The position numbers and the translations under genes are program-made. Shown in pieces: positions 29,201 through 36,865 of a DNA stretch of 64,000 nucleotides. The DNA is from Dechloromonas sp. A34. Its GTDB lineage: Bacteria; Pseudomonadota; Gammaproteobacteria; Burkholderiales; Rhodocyclaceae. Every line of letters starts with the position of its first letter. Position 1 is the stretch's first letter. The stretch covers positions 372,001-436,000 of the forward strand of contig NZ_CP102486.1 in the NCBI RefSeq assembly GCF_026261605.1, given 5' to 3'. The notes under the pieces were generated by a model. The model was not told where the DNA came from, did no database searches, and saw nothing but the letters and a program-made list of their open reading frames with translations.

Positions 29201-29732
29201 CCGGCATCAGCACCGCCTTGAAAATGTGCTCGGTCTGGTGCGGCATGGTCGACGACTTGGCGGCGTGGTCGTCGCCGGCAATCACCAGCACGCCGCCGTG
29301 CTGTGCCGTGCCGGTGGCATTGGCGTGGCGGAAGACGTCGCCGCAGCGGTCGACGCCCGGTCCCTTGCCATACCACATGCCGAACACGCCGTCGTACTTG
29401 GCGCCGGGAAAGAGGCCGACCTGCTGGCTGCCCCAGACGGCGGTCGCCGCCAGATCCTCGTTGAGGCCGGGCTGGAAGGTGATGTGATGGTCGGCGAGGT
29501 GCTGTTTGGCTTTCCACAGGCCGAGGTCGAGATTGCCGAGCGGGCTGCCGCGATAACCGGAAATGAAGCCGGCGGTGTTGAGCCCGGCGGCCAGATCGCG
29601 TTCGCGCTGCATCATGGGCAGGCGGATCAGGGCCTGGGTGCCGGTCAGGAAGACGCGGCCGGTCGTGCGGGTGTAACGGTCATCCAGTGCGGACGGATCG
29701 GCGCGTAGCGCCGGTTGAGCCAGATTGCTCAT
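26283..29732 (-). CDS. Indolepyruvate oxidoreductase, fused alpha/beta/gamma subunits
   Basis: 1149 residues. The N-terminal pyrimidine-type and transketolase-like regions lead to a TPP-binding domain (FCSGCPHNSS near 444; ANLGDGTYFHSG near 502, with the NDAVAMTGGQ metal/TPP loop). Around 640-690 lies a cysteine cluster (CEGCGDC...NC, then FSCLKGFCP) for Fe-S centres, and from about 730 the gamma domain (ITGVGGMGVITLGALIG). It oxidatively decarboxylates aryl- or branched 2-oxoacids to acyl-CoA or the free acid, reducing an electron acceptor. Fused forms of this length are common in proteobacteria. A hydroxyacid dehydrogenase lies 154 nt upstream in the same direction, and the divergent LivKHMGF operon could supply amino acids. 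Start ATG 29732 has GGAG upstream. Confidence 0.92.
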   Translation of the reverse strand: MSNLAQPALRADPSALDDRYTRTTGRVFLTGTQALIRLPMMQRERDLAAGLNTAGFISGYRGSPLGNLDLGLWKAKQHLADHHITFQPGLNEDLAATAVWGSQQVGLFPGAKYDGVFGMWYGKGPGVDRCGDVFRHANATGTAQHGGVLVIAGDDHAAKSSTMPHQTEHIFKAVLMPVLYPANVQEYLDYGLHGWAMSRYSGCWVAFKALADTVETSASVRVDAAAFKIVIPTDFTLPPDGLNIRWPDPPLLQEERLLNHKLYAALAYARANHLNRVIIDSPNPRLGILTAGKSYLDVRQALDELGIDDALAAEIGIRLFKVGMVWPLEPEGVRHFAEGLEEILVVEEKRQLLEYQLKEELYNWREDVRPRVVGKFDEIGEWSEGNWLLPATGELPVATIARVIAERIGRFFTSPTIAARLQLIEAKQKAALTPLVLAERKPHFCSGCPHNSSTKVPEGSRAVAGIGCHYMVTWMDRSTATFTHMGGEGVPWVGQAPFTEEKHIFANLGDGTYFHSGLLAIRQAIAAKVPITYKILYNDAVAMTGGQPVDGNLSVARLTRQLEAEGVNRTVIVTNDPAKYAEVTDLAPNVPVRHRDELDIVQRELRAEPGVTVLIYDQVCATEARRRRKRGKMPVVSQRVYINEAVCEGCGDCSVQSNCLSVVPVETTFGTKRQIDQSSCNQDFSCLKGFCPSFVTIEGGKPKKSSAAQGGDDWTALPEPTLPATALPYNLLITGVGGMGVITLGALIGMAAHLDGKGISTLDMTGLAQKYGAVFSHLRIADRPEDIHAARIATGEAHAILGGDLVVSASTEALAKMLEGHTRAVVSCTETPTAEFTKNRDWRFPLAGMQKILVDTLGDQQVEFIDSQHLATRLMGDALYANILLLGYAWQKGLVPVSAAALDQAIVLNGTAVDANRQAFLWGRRAAVVPERVAAIAGPLHGTPFVEPTLDELIASRVEHLTAYQDASLAERYQRRLASIRAHGDEALSRSIATQYARLLAPKDEYEVARLYTTGDFLHQLGESFAGSPRLTFHFAPPLLARPGPDGRPRKITFGPWLLGVLKVLAKARRLRGSWFDPFRHGPDKALDRQLLADYEADLDLLGSAHGTSEAALKLANWPSEVRGFGPIRTQAAAKATALRETARAALMA

Positions 29733-29886
29733 CGTTGTCTCCGGTTATGACGCCTTGTGGGCGTGGTTGATCAGTCCGCCGCCGGGGGTGGTGGCAACGG
29801 CTGTGTTGGAGATTGGATTGTGGCGGCCGGGCAATGTTCCGGCAAGTGGATTTATTCGCTGGCCGGGCCGGCCCGGCCGCTCCCGA

Positions 29887-31281
29887 TCATTCGTGCGGCG
29901 GTGGCAGGATTTTTCCGGGATTCAGCAGGTTGGCCGGGTCGAGGGCCTTCTTGATGGCGCGCATCACGTCGACCGCGACTTCGCCGTGCTCGAGCGGCAT
30001 ATATTTGCGCTTGCCGAGGCCGATGCCGTGTTCGCCGGTGCACGTGCCTTCCATGGCGATGGCGCGCTCGACGACGCGCTGGCTGATCCAGGCCGCTTCG
30101 CCCATTTCCTCGGGGTTGGCGGTATCGACCAGAACGACGAGGTGGAAATTGCCGTCGCCGACATGGCCGAACAGCGCGATCGGGATGCCGACCCGGGCGA
30201 TGTCCTCGTTGGTTGCGGCGATGCATTCGGCGAGCCGCGAAATCGGCACGCAGACATCGGTCGGGAAGCAGCGGCAGCCCGGCTTCAACTGCAGGCAGGC
30301 GAAGTAGGCGTCATGGCGGGCTTGCCACAGGCGGCTGCGATCCTCGGGGTGGGTCGCCCAGGCAAAGTTGGCACCGCCCAATTCGTCGGCGATGGCCTGC
30401 ACCGTCTGCGCCTGCTCGGCGACCCCGGCCGGGCTGCCGTGGAATTCGAAAAACAGGGTCGGCGCTTCGGCGAGCGTGGTCTTGCTGAACAGGTTGATGG
30501 CTTTCAGCGACAGGGCATCGAGCAGTTCGATGCGGGCGACCGGCACGCCGAGCTGGATGGTCTGGATCACCGTCTGCACCGCCGAGTCGATGTCGGGGAA
30601 GGTGCACACGGCGGCCGAGATGGCTTCGGGAATCGGGTAGAGCTTGACGGTCAGTTCGGTCATGATGCCGAGCGTGCCTTCCGAACCGACCAGCAGCCGG
30701 GTCAGGTCGTAACCGGCCGACGACTTGCGGGCGCGGCCGCCGGTTTTCATGACCCGGCCATCGGCCAGCACGGTGGTCGTGGCCAGCACATTGTCGCGCA
30801 TCGTGCCGTAGCGCACGGCATTGGTGCCCGAGGCGCGGGTCGCCGCCATGCCGCCCAGGGTCGCGTCGGCCCCGGGGTCGATCGGGAAGAAGAGGCCGGT
30901 CCCCTTCAGCGCATCGTTGAGCTGCTTGCGGGTGACGCCGGCCTGGACGGTGGCATCGCCATCTTCGGCATGGATGGCGAGCACCTGGTTCATGCCCGAG
31001 AGGTCGAGCGAGATGCCGCCGCTCGGGGCCAGGACGTGGCCTTCGACCGAGCTGCCGACGCCGTAGGGAATGACCGGCACGCCGTACTCGGCGCATAGTT
31101 TGACGGTCAGTGCGACCTCGGCGGTGCTTTCGGCGAGGACGACGCCATCCGGCAACTGCGGAGCGTGAACGGATTCGTCGCGGCCATGCTGGAGGCGGCT
31201 GGATTCGCCGCGCGAAAAACGCTGCTGGAAATGGTCGGCCAGTTGTCGGGCCAAGGCTTCGGGGAGGGTATTGTGGGTCAC
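29887..31281 (-). CDS. FAD-linked D-2-hydroxyacid (D-lactate-type) dehydrogenase
   Basis: 464 residues of the GlcD/DLD family. The FAD-binding PP-loop region reads VIPYGVGSSVEGHV (about 70-83), followed by GGMAATRASGTNAVRYG and SEGTLGIMTELTVKLYP. The C-terminal FAD-oxidase domain ends with GTCTGEHGIGLGKRKYM, carrying the conserved His pair. It oxidises a D-2-hydroxyacid to the 2-oxoacid, passing electrons to a quinone or cytochrome. The start is GTG at 31281, overlapping the stop of the acyltransferase-PilZ gene (GTGA), so the two are coupled. Next to an indolepyruvate oxidoreductase, its product could be an arylpyruvate; substrate choice is inference. Confidence 0.88.
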   Translation of the reverse strand: MTHNTLPEALARQLADHFQQRFSRGESSRLQHGRDESVHAPQLPDGVVLAESTAEVALTVKLCAEYGVPVIPYGVGSSVEGHVLAPSGGISLDLSGMNQVLAIHAEDGDATVQAGVTRKQLNDALKGTGLFFPIDPGADATLGGMAATRASGTNAVRYGTMRDNVLATTTVLADGRVMKTGGRARKSSAGYDLTRLLVGSEGTLGIMTELTVKLYPIPEAISAAVCTFPDIDSAVQTVIQTIQLGVPVARIELLDALSLKAINLFSKTTLAEAPTLFFEFHGSPAGVAEQAQTVQAIADELGGANFAWATHPEDRSRLWQARHDAYFACLQLKPGCRCFPTDVCVPISRLAECIAATNEDIARVGIPIALFGHVGDGNFHLVVLVDTANPEEMGEAAWISQRVVERAIAMEGTCTGEHGIGLGKRKYMPLEHGEVAVDVMRAIKKALDPANLLNPGKILPPPHE

Positions 31282-32573
31282 TGGAGGAAACGGGTGGCGT
31301 GGTCGAGATCGGAGTGAGTATGCCCTTCATAGAGGGCGGTGACGAATTTTCGCCAGACCAGGTCCGGTTCGCCGATGCGGAAGCCGCAATAATGGTGGTC
31401 GTTGGGTGCGGATTCCTGGACCGCCTGGACGGTGAGGCGCGAGACCTCGTTGGTGCCGAGCTGGATGACGGCGGTCAGCCAGACTTCGGTTGGAATCTTG
31501 CGCCCGATCCGGGCCCGGAAGCCGTAGCGAGAGACCTCGCTGACTTCGACCGGGATGGCCTTCTGGTCGGCGGCACCGATCAGGCGGGCTGGGCATTTGA
31601 CGGAAAAGCGCTGGTGGCGGCGCACCTTGGCATCGGCCGGTTTGTCGGGTAGTGGCGGCAGGACGCTCTGGTACTCGGGCAGGTCGTAGATCAGGTGCAT
31701 CAGGGTTTTCTTGCGGTCGCTGAGTTCGGCGAAGACATTGGTCCGCTGATTGAAAAAGTAGTCGATCAGTTTCGGCGTCAGGACCGGATCGTTGGTGGTA
31801 AAGAAGCGACGGTGCGGAATCTGGATGTTGGGCAGCGTCGTTTCCTTGAAGTAGTGGTACAGATTGCGCCGCAACGGCTTGCCGGCATAGGCCTGGCGCA
31901 GGATCTCGGGGGCGTGCTTGAGGTCGAGCGTGGCGCCGACCGCCGGGGCGCCATTAACGAAGTCGTAGCTCTCGACCACCGTGCTGGTTAGCCGGCGGAA
32001 GAAGAGCAGCGATTCATACATCTCGATGTGGCGAGGGTTGACCGCGATGACCAGGTGCCGAGTATCGAAAAAGGTCGTGCAGTACTCGTACATGAACTTC
32101 ATCAGCGGAAAGAGGATTGTTCCGCCGGTGCGCCGAAAGCGCGGATGGACGGCCAGCGCCGAGACCTCGGCGATATTGCCTTCCTTTTCTCTGACGCTGG
32201 TCAGATCGAAGATGCGTTGTAGCGGAAAGCCGATGGCGCTCTCGCGGATCAGCGACAGCGTGCCGACCACCTGCTCGTCGTACTTGGCGCACAGCGTCGT
32301 CGTCGTCGGCAGGGCGTGGTAGATGGTGACCCGCATGCCGGAAGGGTCGGGGGTCATGAAGCCGCTGCTGACATAGGCGTCGTGCAGCAATTTGAAACAG
32401 GCTTCCAGTTCCTCGCGGGATTCGGCGATTTTCAGGACCAGGCGCTTGTTGGGCTCCGGGTCGCAATCGACAAAGGAGCGATAGACATTGTGCCGCTTGG
32501 CCTGCGGCAGCAGGGCAAAGAGTTTGCGCGCTAGCTGATGCAATGCGTTACGCAGGCGAGAAGTAGATGGCAT
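31278..32573 (-). CDS. FeeM-like N-acyltransferase fused to a PilZ domain
   Basis: 431 residues. The N-terminal part (about 45-230) is a GNAT-type fold of the FeeM/autoinducer-synthase-like group: IAESREELEACFKLLHDAYV, the LSLIRES strand, and EVSALAVHPRFRRTGG before the acyl-binding helix. FeeM proteins join an acyl group to an amino acid. The C-terminal part (about 315-425) is a PilZ domain with RRHQR (318-322) fitting RxxxR and EVSRYG (346-351) fitting the second motif with Glu in place of Asp/Asn, so c-di-GMP binding is plausible but not certain. Start ATG 32573 is chosen because the longer frame (ATG 32630) would run into the divergent promoter. First gene of a minus-strand run with the D-hydroxyacid dehydrogenase. 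Confidence 0.75.
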   Translation of the reverse strand: MPSTSRLRNALHQLARKLFALLPQAKRHNVYRSFVDCDPEPNKRLVLKIAESREELEACFKLLHDAYVSSGFMTPDPSGMRVTIYHALPTTTTLCAKYDEQVVGTLSLIRESAIGFPLQRIFDLTSVREKEGNIAEVSALAVHPRFRRTGGTILFPLMKFMYEYCTTFFDTRHLVIAVNPRHIEMYESLLFFRRLTSTVVESYDFVNGAPAVGATLDLKHAPEILRQAYAGKPLRRNLYHYFKETTLPNIQIPHRRFFTTNDPVLTPKLIDYFFNQRTNVFAELSDRKKTLMHLIYDLPEYQSVLPPLPDKPADAKVRRHQRFSVKCPARLIGAADQKAIPVEVSEVSRYGFRARIGRKIPTEVWLTAVIQLGTNEVSRLTVQAVQESAPNDHHYCGFRIGEPDLVWRKFVTALYEGHTHSDLDHATRFLQ

Positions 32574-32623
32574 TGGCAACACACTTTCCGAACGGTCGCG
32601 TTTTTCATCATAGCAGCTTGTTA

Positions 32624-32652
32624 TTGACATGTATTCCGCCCCTCCGCACAAT
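32624..32652 (+). promoter_or_regulatory. Sigma-70 promoter of the LivKHMGF operon
   Basis: TTGACA at 32624-32629, a 17-nt spacer, and CACAAT at 32647-32652. The -35 box is a perfect consensus. The binding-protein ATG follows at 32695 behind AGGAG. This intergenic region also serves the divergent acyltransferase gene. Confidence 0.6.
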
Positions 32653-32694
32653 CGGCGGCCATTAATCAACCACCAGAGATCAGGAGAAACACCG

Positions 32695-34056
32695 ATGCAA
32701 GCCAAGCTTTCCGTAGTTGCCCTCTCCGTAGTCGCCGCTTTTGCATTTTCCGCCTGTGGTCAGAAGGAAGAGCCGAAGCCTGTCGCTGCTCCGGCCGCAC
32801 CTGCTGCGCCGGCCGCCAAGCCGGAAGTGGTGGTCAAGCTGGGTCATGTCGCACCGATGACCGGCCCGCAGGCCCACCTTGGCAAGGACAACGAAAACGG
32901 CGCCCGGCTGGCAATCGAGGAACTGAACGCTCAGGGCCTGGAAATCGGTGGCGCCAAGGTCAAGTTCGAACTGCTCGGCGAGGATGATCAGGCCGATCCG
33001 AAACAGGGCTCGATCGTCGCCCAGAAGCTGGTCGATGCCAAGGTCAATGGCGTGATCGGTCACCTGAATTCCGGTACCACGATCCCGGCCTCCAAGCTCT
33101 ATGCCGACGCTGGCATCCCGCAGATTTCCGGTTCGGCGACCAATCCGAAATACACCCAGCAGGGCTTCGCCACCGCCTTCCGCGTGATGGCCAACGACGT
33201 CCAGCAGGGCAAGGCGCTGGGCGAGTTTGCCGCCAAGCAGGGGGTCAAGACCGTCGCCGTGGTCGATGACCGCACCGCCTACGGCCAGGGTCTGGCCGAG
33301 GAATTCAAGAAGTCGGCCACCGCGGCCGGTCTGAAGGTGGTTGCCGACGAATTCACCAACGACAAGGCGACCGACTTCAAGGCCATCCTGACCAAGATCA
33401 AGTCCAAGAAGGCCGATCTCGTCTTCTTCGGTGGCATGGATGCCCAGGGCGGCCCGATGGCCAAGCAGATGAAGGAACTCGGCATCAAGGCCAAGTTCCT
33501 CGGTGGCGACGGTGTCTGTACGCCGGAATTCATGAAGCTGGGCGGCGAAGCTACCGAGGGCCAATACTGCTCCCTGCCCGGCATGCCGCTCGAGAAGCTG
33601 GCCAAGGGTCCGGAGTTCAAGGACAAGTTCACCAAGAAGTTCGGCGCCGAAATCCAGCTTTACGCTCCGTATGTCTACGATGCCGTGATGGTGATGGCCG
33701 ACTCGATGAAGCGCGCCAACTCGGTCGAGGCCGCCAAATACCTGCCGGAAGTCGGCAAGACCCATTACGATGGTGTGACCTCGATGATCGAGTTCGACCA
33801 GTTCGGTGACCTCAAGGGCGGTGCGATTTCCGTCTATCAGTACAAGGGCGGCAAGCTGGAGTACGTCGAAACCCTGGGTGGTGGTACGGTTGCCGCAGTC
33901 CAGTCGGACGTCAAGGAAGCCGTGGCCGAGGTCAAGGATGCCGCCAAGGCGGTTGCCGGTGCGGCGACCACGGCCGGAGCCGAGGCCGTCAAGGCCGGGG
34001 CCGACGCTGTCAAGAGCGCGGCTGAGGCGACCAAGGCAGCAGTCGAGAAGAAGTAA
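32695..34056 (+). CDS. livK: Branched-chain amino acid-type binding lipoprotein, LivK-like, with Ala/Lys tail
   Basis: 453 residues. The signal sequence ends in a lipobox (AFSA-C21), so the protein is probably a lipoprotein; a Pro/Ala linker follows. The mature type I binding fold starts VVVKLGHVAPMTGPQAHLGKD and contains the conserved GVIGHLNSGTTIPAS serine/threonine site and VAVVDDRTAYGQGLA. The last ~55 residues (from about 399) leave the binding fold and form an amphipathic Ala/Lys/Val-rich helix (repeats like KAGADAVKSAAEATKAAVEKK minus the tail), which is unusual for the family. It heads a five-gene LivKHMGF importer. Confidence 0.88.
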   Translation: MQAKLSVVALSVVAAFAFSACGQKEEPKPVAAPAAPAAPAAKPEVVVKLGHVAPMTGPQAHLGKDNENGARLAIEELNAQGLEIGGAKVKFELLGEDDQADPKQGSIVAQKLVDAKVNGVIGHLNSGTTIPASKLYADAGIPQISGSATNPKYTQQGFATAFRVMANDVQQGKALGEFAAKQGVKTVAVVDDRTAYGQGLAEEFKKSATAAGLKVVADEFTNDKATDFKAILTKIKSKKADLVFFGGMDAQGGPMAKQMKELGIKAKFLGGDGVCTPEFMKLGGEATEGQYCSLPGMPLEKLAKGPEFKDKFTKKFGAEIQLYAPYVYDAVMVMADSMKRANSVEAAKYLPEVGKTHYDGVTSMIEFDQFGDLKGGAISVYQYKGGKLEYVETLGGGTVAAVQSDVKEAVAEVKDAAKAVAGAATTAGAEAVKAGADAVKSAAEATKAAVEKK

Positions 34057-34075
34057 AACGTTTCAACGTGACGAG

Positions 34076-34097
34076 AACGGCGCCGCAAGGCGCCGTT
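34076..34097 (+). promoter_or_regulatory. GNRA-loop hairpin between livK and livH
   Basis: AACGGCGCC (34076-34084) and GGCGCCGTT (34089-34097) form a perfect nine-pair stem closed by GCAA, a GNRA tetraloop. Only TCC follows, so it is probably an mRNA-stabilising or attenuating element that keeps livK expression above the permease genes, not a full terminator. Confidence 0.6.
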
Positions 34098-34125
34098 TCC
34101 ACATATTGCGGTCGACTTACGCTTA

Positions 34126-35049
34126 ATGGATATTTTTCTTCAGCAGATCATCAATGGCCTCGTTCAGGGCAGCATCTATGCCCTCGTCGCGCTTGGCTAC
34201 ACGATGGTGTACGGCATCATGGGCCTGATCAACTTCGCGCATGGCGAAGTGGTGATGATCGGCACGCTGGTCACCATCACGGTGGCAGGCAGCCTGATCA
34301 AGGCTGGGATGCCGGTGGCGCTGGCCGGCCTGGCCGGGATCAGCGTCTCGGTGCTGGTCTGCATGGCGCTAGGCTGGGGGCTGGAGCGTATCGCCTATCG
34401 GCCGTTGCGCAATGCGCCACGCCTGACGCCGCTGATCACGGCGATCGGCATGTCGATCGTGCTGCAAAACCTGGCGATGATGATCTGGGGGCGCAATTAC
34501 ATGACTTTTCCGCCCTTGCTGCCGAAAGCCCACTTCGAATTTGCCGGCGCCAATTTCACCATGGTGCAGGTCATCATTGTCGTCGTTTCGGCCCTGACCA
34601 TGGGCGGCCTGCTGCTGCTCATCTATCGCACCCGGCTCGGCATGGCGATGCGCGCCACGGCGCAGAATCCGGCGGTGGCCAGCCTGATGGGGGTCAATAT
34701 CAACCGCGTCATTGCCGCTGCCTTCGTCATCGGCTCTGCGCTCGGCGCGGTGGCCGGGGTGATGGTCGGTTCCTACTACGAAATCGCCCATTACCAGATG
34801 GGCTTCATGCTAGGCCTCAAGGCCTTTACGGCGGCCGTACTCGGCGGCATCGGCAACCTCGGCGGAGCGATGGCCGGCGGCATCCTGCTCGGCCTGATCG
34901 AGGCACTGGGCGCTGGCTACATCGGCGATCTGACCGGTGGCTTCCTCGGTAGCCATTACCAGGACATCTTCGCCTTCATCGTGCTGATCGGCGTGCTGAT
35001 GTTCAAGCCATCCGGCCTGTTCGGCGAAAAGACCGGAGACCGGGCATGA
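34126..35049 (+). CDS. livH: Branched-chain amino acid ABC permease LivH
   Basis: 307 residues with the typical LivH start (FLQQIINGLVQGSIYALVALGYTMVYG) and INFAHGEVVMIG. The cytoplasmic loop TRLGMAMRATAQNPAVASLMG is the ATPase-contact region. The C-terminus ends in FKPSGLFGEKTGDRA, as in canonical LivH. It forms the pore with LivM, whose start overlaps the stop by 4 nt (ATGA). Confidence 0.95.
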   Translation: MDIFLQQIINGLVQGSIYALVALGYTMVYGIMGLINFAHGEVVMIGTLVTITVAGSLIKAGMPVALAGLAGISVSVLVCMALGWGLERIAYRPLRNAPRLTPLITAIGMSIVLQNLAMMIWGRNYMTFPPLLPKAHFEFAGANFTMVQVIIVVVSALTMGGLLLLIYRTRLGMAMRATAQNPAVASLMGVNINRVIAAAFVIGSALGAVAGVMVGSYYEIAHYQMGFMLGLKAFTAAVLGGIGNLGGAMAGGILLGLIEALGAGYIGDLTGGFLGSHYQDIFAFIVLIGVLMFKPSGLFGEKTGDRA

Positions 35050-36104
35050 ACAAGTGGCTGACTCCGCGTTCCGCGCTTGGCGTCGTCCTGATTGGCGCCG
35101 CCCTGATCGCCCTGCCGTTCGTCGCCGCGATGGGCGGTCAGGCCTGGGTGCGCATCCTGAATTTCGCCATCCTCTATGTCTTCCTGGCCCTCGGGTTGAA
35201 CATCGTGGTCGGCTTTGCCGGCCTGCTCGACCTTGGCTATATCGCCTTCTATGCCGTGGGCGCCTATGTCTATGCCTTGCTGGCCAGTCCGCATTTCGGC
35301 CTGCACTGGCCGTTCTGGGTCATTCTGCCGATCGGCGCGATGGTCGCCTGCTTCTTCGGGGTGCTGCTCGGCTCGCCGACCCTGAAACTGCGCGGCGACT
35401 ACCTGGCCATCGTCACCCTGGGCTTCGGCGAGATCATCCGCATCTTCCTGAATAACCTGAACGCGCCGATCAATGTCACCAACGGCGCCCAGGGCATTAC
35501 GCTGATTGATCCGGTGGCGATCGGCGGCCTCAAGTTTTCCGGGACGACGCAGGTGCTCGGCATTTCACTGAGTGGTCCGCAGAAGTATTACTACCTGCTG
35601 GTACTGCTCGCCATCCTCGTCATCGTCATCAACCTGCGCCTGCAGCATTCGCGGATCGGCCGCGCCTGGCAGGCCATCCGCGAGGACGAGATCGCCGCCA
35701 AGGCTGTTGGCATCAACACCCGCAACATCAAGCTGCTGGCCTTCGCGATGGGCGCCAGTTTCGGCGGCGTCGCCGGCGGTATCTTTTCGGCCATGCAGGG
35801 TTTCGTTTCGCCGGAAAGTTTCTCGCTGATCGAATCGATCATGATCTTGGCCATGGTCGTCCTCGGTGGCATGGGCCACATTCCCGGTGTGATTCTCGGC
35901 GCAGTGCTGCTCAGCATCCTGCCCGAAGCCTTGCGCTACGGCGTCGGGCCGATTCAGATGGCGCTCTTCGGCAAGCTGCTGGTCGATCCGGAAAGCCTGC
36001 GCATGCTGATTTTTGGCCTCGCCCTGGTGCTGGTCATGCGCTTCAAGCCGGCCGGACTGTGGCCGTCACCCGAACGCAAGCGCGAACTGCAGGGGGATGC
36101 GTGA
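35046..36104 (+). CDS. livM: Branched-chain amino acid ABC permease LivM
   Basis: 352 residues. LivM features are ALGLNIVVGFAGLLDLGYIAFYAVGAY (interrupted by membrane segments), GSPTLKLRGDYLAIVTLGFGEIIRI, and the EAA-like loop HSRIGRAWQAIREDEIAAKAVG. Coupled to LivH upstream, and its TGA shares a base with the LivG ATG. Confidence 0.95.
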   Translation: MNKWLTPRSALGVVLIGAALIALPFVAAMGGQAWVRILNFAILYVFLALGLNIVVGFAGLLDLGYIAFYAVGAYVYALLASPHFGLHWPFWVILPIGAMVACFFGVLLGSPTLKLRGDYLAIVTLGFGEIIRIFLNNLNAPINVTNGAQGITLIDPVAIGGLKFSGTTQVLGISLSGPQKYYYLLVLLAILVIVINLRLQHSRIGRAWQAIREDEIAAKAVGINTRNIKLLAFAMGASFGGVAGGIFSAMQGFVSPESFSLIESIMILAMVVLGGMGHIPGVILGAVLLSILPEALRYGVGPIQMALFGKLLVDPESLRMLIFGLALVLVMRFKPAGLWPSPERKRELQGDA

Positions 36105-36865
36105 TGGCTGAAACATTGCTCGAAGCCCGCGCCGTCGCCAAGCATTTCGGCGGCGTCAAGGCGCTGCGCGATGTCTCGCTGAGCATTCGGCACGGGGAAA
36201 TCTACGGCCTGATCGGGCCGAACGGCGCCGGCAAGACGACCTTCTTCAACTGCATGACCGGGCTCTACATTCCTGATGGCGGCGGCTTCGTCTTCGACGG
36301 CGCACCGCTGGTCGCCGACGCGCCGCATCAGGCGGCCGAGCGCGGCATTGCCCGTACCTTCCAGAATATTCGCCTGTTCGCCAACATGACGGCCGTGGAG
36401 AATGTCATGGTCGGTCGCCACGTGCGGACCAGGGCCGGTGTGCTCGGTGCCATGCTGCAGACGGCGGCGACGAAAGCCGAAGAAGCGGCGATCCGCCAGC
36501 GGGCGATGGACCTGCTGCACTACGTCCGCATCGAGGAACGGGCCGACGACCTGGCCAAGAACCTGTCCTACGGCGACCAGCGCCGGCTGGAAATCGCCCG
36601 CGCCCTGGCCACCGAGCCCAAGCTGCTCTGCCTGGACGAACCGGCCGCCGGCATGAACGGCACCGAGACCGCCGAATTGCGCGAACTGATCGACGGTATC
36701 CGCCGCGACGGGACGACCATCCTGCTCATTGAGCACGACGTCAAACTGGTTATGGACCTCTGCGACCGCGTCGCGGTGCTCGACTATGGTGCCCTGATCA
36801 TCGAGGACGTGCCGGCCGTGGTGCAGAAAGATCAACGTGTTATCGAGGCTTACCTAGGTGCTTGA
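36104..36865 (+). CDS. livG: Branched-chain amino acid ABC ATPase LivG
   Basis: 253 residues. Walker A is GPNGAGKTT, the signature is LSYGDQRRLEIARAL, Walker B is CLDEPAAGMN, and the switch His lies in LIEHDVK. Start ATG 36104 overlaps the LivM stop (TGATG). The C-terminus overlaps the LivF start by 8 nt. Standard member of the LivKHMGF importer. Confidence 0.95.
   Translation: MAETLLEARAVAKHFGGVKALRDVSLSIRHGEIYGLIGPNGAGKTTFFNCMTGLYIPDGGGFVFDGAPLVADAPHQAAERGIARTFQNIRLFANMTAVENVMVGRHVRTRAGVLGAMLQTAATKAEEAAIRQRAMDLLHYVRIEERADDLAKNLSYGDQRRLEIARALATEPKLLCLDEPAAGMNGTETAELRELIDGIRRDGTTILLIEHDVKLVMDLCDRVAVLDYGALIIEDVPAVVQKDQRVIEAYLGA

Noticed and set aside
27951..29708. A 585-codon plus-strand frame inside the indolepyruvate oxidoreductase gene
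   Set aside because: It has no recognisable domain and a skewed Gly/Ala/Asp/Val composition; the minus strand encodes a complete known enzyme.
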